DNA of 5,726 nt from Cellulomonas sp. (GTDB lineage: Bacteria > Actinomycetota > Actinomycetes > Actinomycetales > Cellulomonadaceae): positions 1-5,726 of the forward strand of contig DAIDJQ010000082.1 in the NCBI GenBank assembly GCA_027451305.1, in the 5' to 3' direction. Below are positions 1 through 4,992 of this stretch, one piece after another (position 1 is the first letter of the stretch; each line of letters begins with the position of its first letter). The translations under genes were made by a program, and so were the position numbers. Below the pieces are notes generated by a model. That model saw only the letters and a program-made list of their open reading frames with translations, searched no databases and had not been told where the DNA came from.

Positions 1-896
1 ACGTGGCCGCCGGCGGGTGTGTGGCGCAGCGCGTTGTCCAGGACGTTGAGCAGGGCCTCGACGATGCGGTCGGCGTCGACGACGACGGTCGGCCCGGGGT
101 CGTCCGCCCGGACCTCCAGCCCGACGCCGGCGGCGCGGAACTGCGGCAGCAGCACCGCTGCTGCCCGCCGGGCGAGGTCTGCCGGCGCGGCGGGCTGCGG
201 GTCCAGGGCGAGCTGGCGCTCCTCCGCGCGGGACACCGACTCGATGTCCGCCACCAGCCGGTGCAGCCGACCTACCTGGTCGGCGAGGGTGGCCAGGGTG
301 TCCTTGTCCACCGGAAGCACGCCGTCCCCGATCGCCTCGACGGTCGCCTCGAGCGAGGCGACCGGGGTGCGCAGCTGGTGCCCGAGGTCACTCAGCAGCC
401 GCCGACGCGTGTCCTCCGAGGTCGCCAGCTGGGTGGCGAGCTCGTTGACCGAGGAGCCGAGGGCCGCGAACTCCGGGCCGAGGCGAGGGTCGGCCGCGCG
501 CACGTCGTAGCTGCCGTTCGCCAGCCGGCCGGTCACCAGCGCGAGGTCGGCGACCGGCATGGCGATGCGCCGGGCGACCAGCCACGTGACCAGGCCCGCC
601 GCGATCACCGCCGTGAGTGTGCCCGTGCCGAGCGAGGCGAGGGTCGCCTGCGTGAAGGCCTCGTTGACGTGCGTGGTCACGGCCGTACTAAGGTCCGGCG
701 CTCCCGCGCGGCTCAGGTGGTCCATGAATACCGCCGGCGCCACCAGCAGCGAGACGACGAGCAGCGTGCCCGCCCCCGTGGCCACTACGAGCGCCATCGC
801 GGCGAACAGGCGACCCCCTAGGCCAAGGCGCGGCCAGGGCGAGCGCGGACGGCCCGGCGCTGTCGGCGGCCCGGCCGCCGCTGGGGTAACGCTCAT
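1..896 (-). CDS. Sensor histidine kinase, BaeS-like (C-terminal part outside window)
   Basis: This is a membrane sensor kinase that should autophosphorylate on His and pass the phosphate to a response regulator. Read from ATG 896-894, 298 codons are visible. There is a short Pro-rich cytoplasmic N-terminus and TM1 (about residues 30-54). A short extracytoplasmic loop of about 30 residues and TM2 (about 86-108) follow, then a HAMP-like linker with VARRIAMPVADLA. The HisKA H-box GHQLRTPVASLEA carries phospho-acceptor His173, and the N-box NVLDNALRHTP carries Asn284/Asn288. The G-boxes lie beyond the left edge. An in-frame ATG at 938-936, 10 nt after the upstream SHOCT stop, would add 14 residues; neither start has a strong ribosome site. 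The close spacing suggests cotranscription with the SHOCT gene. No response regulator is visible; it may lie beyond the edge. The family call is firm, but the stimulus (copper or envelope stress) is inferred only from neighbours. Confidence 0.9.
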   Translation of the reverse strand, partial: MSVTPAAAGPPTAPGRPRSPWPRLGLGGRLFAAMALVVATGAGTLLVVSLLVAPAVFMDHLSRAGAPDLSTAVTTHVNEAFTQATLASLGTGTLTAVIAAGLVTWLVARRIAMPVADLALVTGRLANGSYDVRAADPRLGPEFAALGSSVNELATQLATSEDTRRRLLSDLGHQLRTPVASLEATVEAIGDGVLPVDKDTLATLADQVGRLHRLVADIESVSRAEERQLALDPQPAAPADLARRAAAVLLPQFRAAGVGLEVRADDPGPTVVVDADRIVEALLNVLDNALRHTPAGGH

Positions 897-948
897 CCGG
901 CATCCGCCGTGTCCAGCACTGCTCTCGGCCTCCGGCATGGCCCAGGGT

Positions 949-1200
949 TCACCGCTCGCCTCGCGCCTGCCTGAGGGCCGCCCGCTGCGCCTGGTATGTC
1001 TCGACGTCGATGTCTCCACGGGCGAACCGCCGATCGAGGATCTCCTCCGGGGACTCCGGGTCGCGATCTCGCCGGCTCGACCCACCCGACGGCAGCAGCC
1101 GTACGACGGCGTACAGGATCACGCCCAGCAGGAGCAGCCAGAACAAGCCCATCCCCAGCCAGGCGCCCCAGCCCATGCCCGCCCCGTACCAGCCCATCAT
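949..1200 (-). CDS. SHOCT-domain small membrane protein (copy 1)
   Basis: This 83-residue protein has a Met/Gly/Trp-rich N-terminus (MMGWYGAGMGWG). One transmembrane helix spans about residues 15-36 and contains [15 protein letters not shown] polar linker leads to a C-terminal SHOCT domain (about 49-76: [17 protein letters not shown], then ETYQAQR). The frame is open further upstream, but ATG 1200-1198 is chosen because GGAAGGAG (1208-1215) lies 7 nt ahead and because copy 2 starts at the same MMGWYG. SHOCT domains are short oligomerisation or targeting modules of unknown biochemical role. Such proteins are common beside actinobacterial two-component and copper genes. It shares 62 of the first 76 residues with copy 2 (2089-2337). 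It precedes the histidine kinase and probably shares its mRNA. The Met-rich head could bind Cu(I), but that is inference. Confidence 0.88.
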   Translation of the reverse strand: MMGWYGAGMGWGAWLGMGLFWLLLLGVILYAVVRLLPSGGSSRRDRDPESPEEILDRRFARGDIDVETYQAQRAALRQARGER

Positions 1201-1474
1201 CGCCGTGCTCCTTCCGCCGACCCGGCCCACAGCAGGAGGCCTACCGGGGCGGCTCCCCGGCCACAGCACCAACCATCACCTGCCCGTACCCACGTCGACC
1301 CAGGCGAACGACGAAGGTTTGACGAAGGTACTAGCACCGGGCGACGGCCCGCGCCAAGCAGCCTTGCCCCGCTCCTGCCCTGGGCCCCAGGTCGCCGCCA
1401 TGACTCCGGAAGCCCGGACGCAGGACCCCGCCGGCGGGAATCTCGCCGGGCTACGCCCAGGCGGGCCTGAAGGG
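1201..1474 (-). promoter_or_regulatory. Intergenic spacer and probable promoter/leader of the SHOCT1-kinase unit
   Basis: No gene is seen in these 274 nt. On the minus strand the spacer holds an 8-bp direct repeat CCTTCGTC with an 11-bp period (plus 1310-1317 and 1321-1328). It also holds a block CCTTCGTCAAAC (1317-1328) that recurs at nearly the same distance upstream of SHOCT copy 2. A hairpin CCGGGG/CCCCGG with a 5-nt loop (1244-1260) sits about 44 nt before the start codon. Perfect palindromes occur at 1379-1391 and 1427-1438. No sigma-70 hexamer pair stands out, and no U-tract terminator follows the cupredoxin stop. The period-11 direct repeat fits the tandem half-sites bound by OmpR/PhoB-type regulators, but that assignment is inference. 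Confidence 0.4.
1310..1328 (-). repeat. Direct repeat, candidate response-regulator site
   Basis: On the minus strand this reads CCTTCGTC, AAA, CCTTCGTC: two identical octamers one helical turn apart. The upstream copy plus the spacer makes the 12-mer that is conserved upstream of the second SHOCT gene. The period fits OmpR-family regulators, which would suit the adjacent kinase. Binding is not demonstrated by sequence alone. Confidence 0.4.
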
Positions 1475-2080
1475 TCAGGAGACGGTGAGCTCGGCGTACA
1501 TCCCGGCGGCGTAGTGGCCGGGCAGGTTGCAGATGAGCTCGTACCGGCCAGCCGGCAAGTCGAGCGTGGTCCATCCTGCCGCTCCGGGTTGGATACCGTC
1601 CCCGGCGTCGGCGCCGCCGCTGCGAGAGGCCTCACCGAGGCTGGCGGTCTCGTCGACCTTCCCGTCGGCGCCGACCGAGCGGGTGCCTACCTGCTCGCCT
1701 GCGGGAAGGGGTAGCACGACCAGCTCGTGGGTGCGCAGTCCGGCATTCGTCAGCACCAGCGAGACGGTGCCGGCGGGTGCCGAGCTGCGATCGAGCACCA
1801 GGCGCATGGGGCCACTTCCACCCATCATCGCGCCCATGTCGACGGCGGTGACGTGCACGGTGGTCCCGGCCAGCTGCGGGACGGAGGCAGCCACCCGGCC
1901 GCCCATCATGCCGCCCCAACCGGTGCCGTAGGCGGCGCTGCCCGATCGACCCGAGCCTGTCCACGCCACTGTCGCCGCCACCGACCCGCCGAGCAAGACC
2001 ACGGCCGTCACCAGAGTGACCACCAGCCAGGCACGCCGTCCCCGTCCTGGCACGTTTCGCCCGACCGCACCAGTGGCCAT
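1475..2080 (-). CDS. Membrane-anchored cupredoxin (type 1 copper, sulfocyanin/plastocyanin-like)
   Basis: This is a 201-residue copper protein facing outside the membrane. Residues about 17-39 form a signal anchor ([16 protein letters not shown]); no lipobox Cys is seen. A Gly/Met-rich stretch with GWGGMMGG (about 54-61) and MGAMMGG (82-88) follows, then a cupredoxin beta-barrel. The type 1 ligands are visible as His118 (in THELVV), Cys184, His189 and Met194 ([11 protein letters not shown], spacing C-X4-H-X4-M). ATG 2080-2078 is chosen because GGTGA lies 8 nt ahead. An in-frame GTG at 2092-2090 overlaps the TGA of SHOCT copy 2 by 4 nt and would add four residues; coupling is likely in either case. 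The role is electron transfer or copper binding/buffering in the envelope, in an operon with SHOCT copy 2. The copper site is directly visible; the partner is unknown. Confidence 0.92.
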   Translation of the reverse strand: MATGAVGRNVPGRGRRAWLVVTLVTAVVLLGGSVAATVAWTGSGRSGSAAYGTGWGGMMGGRVAASVPQLAGTTVHVTAVDMGAMMGGSGPMRLVLDRSSAPAGTVSLVLTNAGLRTHELVVLPLPAGEQVGTRSVGADGKVDETASLGEASRSGGADAGDGIQPGAAGWTTLDLPAGRYELICNLPGHYAAGMYAELTVS

Positions 2081-2088
2081 CGACGCGG

Positions 2089-2337
2089 TCACCGGGCACC
2101 TGCGTTGCCGAGGATCGCCCGCTGCGCCTGGTAGGTCTCGAGGTCGATCTCCCCGCGCGCGAACCGCCGGTCCAGGATCTCCGCCGGGGACTCGGCGCTG
2201 CGACCACCATCGCTGGACCGACCCGATGGCAGCAGCCGGACCACCGCGTAAAGAATCACCCCTAGCAGCACGAGCCAGAAGAGGCCCATTCCCAGCCAGG
2301 AGCCCCAGCCCGTGCCCATGCCGTACCAACCCATCAT
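2089..2337 (-). CDS. SHOCT-domain small membrane protein (copy 2)
   Basis: This 82-residue paralogue of the protein at 949-1200 has the same layout. The head is [12 protein letters not shown], one TM helix spans about residues 15-36 ([14 protein letters not shown]), and a variable linker (40-48) follows. The SHOCT domain (about 49-76) contains [22 protein letters not shown] 2337-2335 is preceded by GAGAGGGG (2347-2354), a purine-rich ribosome site 9 nt ahead. The linker and C-terminal tail diverge most from copy 1, while the TM and SHOCT segments are nearly identical, so both copies are probably under selection. It is the first gene of the cupredoxin operon; the next gene begins 8 nt downstream or overlaps by 4 nt. 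The biochemical role is unknown. A membrane-anchored scaffold or copper-binding partner of the cupredoxin is plausible. Confidence 0.88.
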   Translation of the reverse strand: MMGWYGMGTGWGSWLGMGLFWLVLLGVILYAVVRLLPSGRSSDGGRSAESPAEILDRRFARGEIDLETYQAQRAILGNAGAR

Positions 2338-2560
2338 CGCGGTGATCCCCTCTCAGGAGCTGAGCGCCGCACCGACGCACCGGCGCGGTCTCCCCAGCCC
2401 CAACACGACAACCCTCCGTCGGACACCTATGGGTTCCGTCGGGTGCTTGCCTCACGTTTGACGAGGGTTCCAGCCGCAGCCGTATGTGGGCACGTCCAGC
2501 GGCGGCTTTATCAAGGAAACACCAAAGATTCGCGGTTTCGCCAGCGCTTGGCGGCGGTCG
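2338..2560 (-). promoter_or_regulatory. Leader and probable promoter of the SHOCT2-cupredoxin operon
   Basis: No gene is supported in these 223 nt. On the minus strand, CCCTCGTCAAAC (2456-2467) matches the block upstream of SHOCT copy 1 at 11 of 12 bases, 118 nt from the start codon versus 116 there. The octamer CCGACGGA occurs twice at a 20-bp period (2415-2422, 2435-2442). Between the copies lies a quasi-palindrome GGA-N2-CC-ATA-GG-N2-TCC (2421-2437). A hairpin GCGCCG/CGGCGC (2364-2386) lies in the leader. Further upstream, at about 2510-2545, there is a conspicuously A+T-richer patch. No certain -10/-35 pair was identified. The position fits a metal- or kinase-responsive promoter, but the regulator is unknown. 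Confidence 0.4.
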
Positions 2561-2665
2561 CAGGGGCGCCGAACGGTCGATCGGGCCGATGTTGTCCAGG
2601 CCGAGGAACCCGCCCTCCAAGACGTTGTCGCCGCCCTCGTCCTCCCGGTTCACCCACCAAGCACC
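2561..2665 (-). pseudogene. Inverted internal fragment of a GH63/MGH1-like glucosidase
   Basis: On the minus strand this short open stretch reads [13 protein letters not shown], then [21 protein letters not shown]. This matches, from memory, the conserved central block of the bacterial GH63/MGH1-like glucosidase family ([33 protein letters not shown]). Similarity begins at about 2665 and stops at about 2561, where the frame continues into unrelated sequence. No start codon context or full domain is present. It lies immediately head to head with the 3' end of the same kind of gene on the plus strand. It is best read as the inverted piece of one broken gene, not as part of the cupredoxin frame that happens to stay open through it. 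Confidence 0.72.
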
Positions 2666-3111
2666 GGGAGCACCCCTTCGTCCTCGACCTGCCGGGGTTC
2701 CGTGCCGAGGTCGGCTACGAGCGCAGCGAGTCGCAGAGCAGGGTGTTCGGCGGCAACTCCAACTGGCGCGAGCCGACCCGGCTGCCCGCCAACGTCATGC
2801 TGATCCACGGGTTGCGCAGGTTCGCGCGACGGTACGGCGACGGGTTGCGGCCCGAGGTCCCGACCGGCTCGGGACGGACCATGACGCTGTCGGAGGCCGC
2901 GGCCGAACTCACCCGGCGCGGGACGTCGGTCCTGCAGCCCGGCGGCGGCCGGCGCCCCGCGCGCGGCGACGCTCCACCGTTCTGCGACGGGCCCGCCTGA
3001 GAGCGCGGCGTGCTGTTCCACGAGCACTTCCACGGCGACACCGGTCAGGGCCTCGGCGCCTCGCACCAGACGGGGTGGACCGCGCTTGTCGCCGACCTGC
3101 TGCTGCGCCGC
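2659..3111 (+). pseudogene. 3' remnant of a GH63/MGH1-like glucosidase, with nonsense codon
   Basis: One plus-strand frame carries family motifs in the expected order: [11 protein letters not shown] at the left, then [48 protein letters not shown], and after a stop [19 protein letters not shown] plus [11 protein letters not shown]. In intact relatives this is the C-terminal part of the (alpha/alpha)6 glycoside hydrolase domain. The TGA at 2998-3000 falls where relatives have Trp (as in PHWRD), and the frame continues correctly afterwards, so TGG to TGA is the simplest explanation. The N-terminal bulk is missing. No family-like C-terminus or stop is recognised after about 3111, and the frame drifts into unlike sequence. 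A GTG at 3010 could restart translation but would yield only the tail. It is almost certainly non-functional. Confidence 0.82.
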
Positions 3112-3214
3112 TACGCGTCCATCGACGAACTCTGCCATGCGGTGCTGGTCGCGGGGCTTCCGGGTGTCGGAGGGCTACCGAGCAGCTGGCGGTCTGACCC
3201 CTTCCGGGCCGTCG
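3112..3214. other. Degenerate gap between glucosidase remnant and oxidoreductase
   Basis: About 100 nt follow the last recognisable glucosidase motif and precede the convergent oxidoreductase stop codon. The plus frame stays open but shows no family motif. No convincing terminator hairpin with a T-run is seen for either side. Confidence 0.4.
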
Positions 3215-4566
3215 TCACAGCATCGACGCGAGGTCGGAGCCGACCGTGGGGTAGGCGCCGGTCGCCGACCTCAGCTGCCGTGCGGTCAGGCCGAGCTGCA
3301 TCGCCAGGCCCAGGGTGTTGACCAGCTCCGCGTATCCGGGGCCGAGCAGGTGGGCGCCGATGGTACGGTCCGACGACCGGTCGATGAGGATCTTGACGGC
3401 GGCGGTGGTCTCACCGACCCGGTAGGCGGAGTACCAGCCGCTGGTATCGGAGTAGCGGACGTCCACATCGAGGCCCTGCTCGCGGGCCTCCTGCTGGAGC
3501 AGGCCGACCCGAGCCAGCTCAGGGATGGTGAACACCGCGGTCGGGACACCGGTGTAGTCGGGGACCGCCGTCCCCGCCTTGAGCATGTTGGACGCGGCGA
3601 CCTTCCCCTCCGCCACGGCGACGGGGGTCAGGGGCATCCCAGCAGTGTCGGCACTGTCCCCGGCCGCGTACACGACCGGGTTCGTGGTGCTCTGCAGGTG
3701 GCCGGCCACCGTGACCCCGCGCGCCGTCCACGCCACGTCTGCCGCATCCAGGCCGAGCCTTGTCAGGTCCGGTTCGCGGCCCGCACCGTGCACCACCAGA
3801 TCGACGTCGATCGTCTCCGCGTGTCCTGCGTGGTCGACCAGCACGCGGAACGCCGCACCGCTGCGTTCTACCGCGGTGACCGCCGCCGAGCTACGCACCT
3901 CGATGCCGGCGGCGGCCCCCCGGGCGACCAGGAGCTGTACGAGGTCGGGGTCGAAGGATCGCAGCGGGCGCGGTCCGCGGTCGACGATGACCGTCGAGGA
4001 GCCGGCGCGGGCGGCGATGTGGGCGAGTTCGAAGGAGACGAACCCGCCCCCCCCACGAAGAGGATTCGCGCCGGGAGCGCCTCGAGGTCGAGGAACTGCG
4101 TGCTGTCGATCAGGTGCTCGTGCCCGGGGAACTCCAGCGGCCGAGCGGCGGCCCCCGTCGCGACCAGGATGTGCCGCGCGCGGTGGTCGTCCCCGTCGAT
4201 CTGCACGCGGCCCGGTCCAGTGAAGCGCGCCTCTCCGTGCCACGTAGTTGCGCGGGCGCGGGACAGGCCGGCTTGCATGGTCTGCGGCACCCGGTCGGTG
4301 AACCCCCGCTTGTGCCGCGTCAGGTCAGCCCAGCTGATCGCCAGGCCCGCCCGGTCGATCCCCTTGCCGTCCATGAGCCGGGCCGCGTCGATGATCTCGG
4401 CGCCGCGGCGCAGGATCTTCTTCGGGTCGCACCCGCGCAGCGCGCACGTGCCGCCGAAGGGCAGTGCGTCGACGATCGCGACTTCCCACCGCGACGCGCA
4501 CTTCGTCGCCGCCGTGACGCCGGCCATGCCGGCGCCGATGACGATCAGGTCGTGCTCCGTGCTCAT
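3215..4566 (-). pseudogene. FAD-dependent pyridine nucleotide-disulfide oxidoreductase, frameshifted
   Basis: This is a flavoprotein of the glutathione/mercuric reductase superfamily, expected to use NAD(P)H and FAD to reduce a disulfide or metal-thiol substrate in the cytoplasm. ATG 4566-4564 has AAAGGA (4573-4578) 6 nt ahead. The first frame gives the FAD GxGxxG (11-16), the redox pair in GGTCALRGCDPKK (Cys41, Cys46; CX4C) and LVATGAAARP (134-143), then reaches ILFVGG. The second frame continues with GGGFVSFELAHIAARAG (NAD(P)-binding Rossmann), VVYAAGDSADTAG (FAD-binding), FTIPELARVGL and the dimerisation domain ending [13 protein letters not shown]. The frames join at a run of eight C on the plus strand (4047-4054). 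Six would give VGGGFVSFE and a 449-residue protein of normal family length, so the shift is +2, or equivalently -1 from nine. It may be a true mutation, a slippage site or a base-calling error. It is the second gene after 4638-4937, with a 71-nt gap. Confidence 0.88.
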
Positions 4567-4637
4567 CGCGTGTCCTTTCAAGGGGGGCGAGAGAGAGGGC
4601 GGCCCCAAGGTCAACCCCCGTGACAGCAGCGAATCGG
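4567..4637 (-). promoter_or_regulatory. Intergenic gap with an isolated MerR-operator-like half-site
   Basis: On the minus strand the gap contains TTGACCTTG (plus 4606-4614), identical over 9 nt to the -35/left half-site of the main operator (plus 4968-4976). A CT-repeat, a C-run and the ribosome site AAAGGA follow. No CAAGGT partner occurs at the right distance. It may be a chance match, a degenerate internal promoter or an auxiliary binding site. Confidence 0.25.
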
Positions 4638-4937
4638 TCAGGCTCGCGCGACCAGTTCGCGAAGCTGGTCGAGGGTGGGAGAGCCGGCGGGTCCGTCCGG
4701 TGTCGTGTAGAGGCGGCAGGTGAGGCCGACCGCGGCACCCGGCGCTGCGAACGGGTCGATGCCGTTCACCTGGATGCTCGGCGACCCATGGAAGGCGAGC
4801 CGTTCGGCCTCCTCGGCGGTCTCCACGAGGCGCCGGGTCACGTGGACGTCCTGACGTTCCGAAGCGAGCTGGGCGAGCCGCTGGTCCGCGGTCTTCCAGT
4901 TGGGGCAGCCGTCGAAGTAGAGCAGCGTGATCTCCAT
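4638..4937 (-). CDS. Thioredoxin-fold DF family (seleno)protein, Cys form
   Basis: This 99-residue cytoplasmic protein starts MEITLLYFDGCPNWK. YFDGCPNW is the signature of the small thioredoxin-like group often named DF family (seleno)protein and sometimes mislabelled alkylmercury lyase. Cys11 (CPNW) takes the thioredoxin active-site position; some relatives have selenocysteine there, whereas here the codon is an ordinary Cys. GSPSI (51-55) supplies the cis-Pro loop, and Cys74 in VGLTCRLY is a second conserved Cys. ATG 4937-4935 is chosen because the family starts there. The longer open frame would run across the divergent promoter. No Shine-Dalgarno is present, and the predicted transcript start is within about 1-2 nt of the ATG, so the mRNA is probably leaderless. 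It is the first gene of a unit with the oxidoreductase and likely MerR-controlled. The substrate is unknown; a thiol relay to the flavoprotein is inference. Confidence 0.85.
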   Translation of the reverse strand: MEITLLYFDGCPNWKTADQRLAQLASERQDVHVTRRLVETAEEAERLAFHGSPSIQVNGIDPFAAPGAAVGLTCRLYTTPDGPAGSPTLDQLRELVARA

Positions 4938-4944
4938 GACGGCG

Positions 4945-4976
4945 ACGCTAAACCTTGATCCGGGCTGCAAGGTCAA
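4945..4976 (-). promoter_or_regulatory. MerR-type promoter/operator for the DF protein-oxidoreductase unit
   Basis: On the minus strand, -35 TTGACC (4971-4976) and -10 TAGCGT (4945-4950) are separated by 20 bp. This over-long spacer is the hallmark of promoters that MerR-family activators untwist. The dyad ACCTTG-N10-CAAGGT (4952-4973) overlaps the last three bases of the -35, as in classical mer promoters. The outer pattern TTGACCTT...AAGGTTTA also resembles the CueR-controlled copA promoter. The +1 should fall at about 4938. Confidence 0.85.
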
Positions 4977-4986
4977 GGGGTATCGT
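4955..4986 (+). promoter_or_regulatory. Probable divergent promoter of the MerR gene
   Basis: On the plus strand, TTGATC (4955-4960) and TATCGT (4981-4986) are also 20 bp apart. The shared dyad covers this -35 and much of the spacer, so bound regulator could repress its own gene. Initiation about 7 nt after the -10 would put +1 at the GTG start. The hexamers are weaker than those of the opposite promoter, and the dyad is off-centre here. Confidence 0.5.
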
Positions 4987-4992
4987 CGAGGA

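Noticed and set aside
3..821. Long plus-strand frames opposite the kinase
   Set aside because: The minus strand carries clear H-box and N-box motifs. The plus frames have Arg/Gly-rich, motif-free translations.
1379..1438. Perfect palindromes CCTGGGcCCCAGG and CCCGCCGGCGGG as a terminator
   Set aside because: Both have 0-1 nt centres, so they cannot form a normal loop, and neither is followed by a T-run. GC-rich palindromes of this size are common here.
559..1470. A 303-codon plus-strand frame
   Set aside because: It is antisense to the kinase N-terminus and SHOCT copy 1, with a low-complexity Pro/Arg-rich translation and no domain.
1475..2653. A single 392-codon minus-strand frame covering the cupredoxin and everything upstream
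   Set aside because: Only the last about 201 codons look like protein of one family. The upstream part overlaps SHOCT copy 2 in another frame and runs through non-coding leader into an inverted glucosidase fragment.
3010..3321. GTG 3010 as the start of a separate gene
   Set aside because: It is in frame with the glucosidase remnant, and its first about 34 residues are that family's C-terminal motif. It is a continuation past a nonsense codon.
3215..4566. Classical mercuric reductase (merA)
   Set aside because: It has CALRGCDPKK rather than CVNVGCVPSK, no N-terminal HMA domain and no C-terminal Cys-Cys pair. The superfamily is right but the substrate is unproven.
3086..4723. A 545-codon plus-strand open frame
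   Set aside because: It lies antisense to the oxidoreductase and DF-family genes. Its composition and lack of motifs are typical of a mirror frame in GC-rich DNA.
4638..4937. Alkylmercury lyase (merB) identity for the 99-residue protein
   Set aside because: It is about half the usual MerB length and has a thioredoxin-like CPNW motif instead of MerB's paired catalytic Cys and Asp arrangement.
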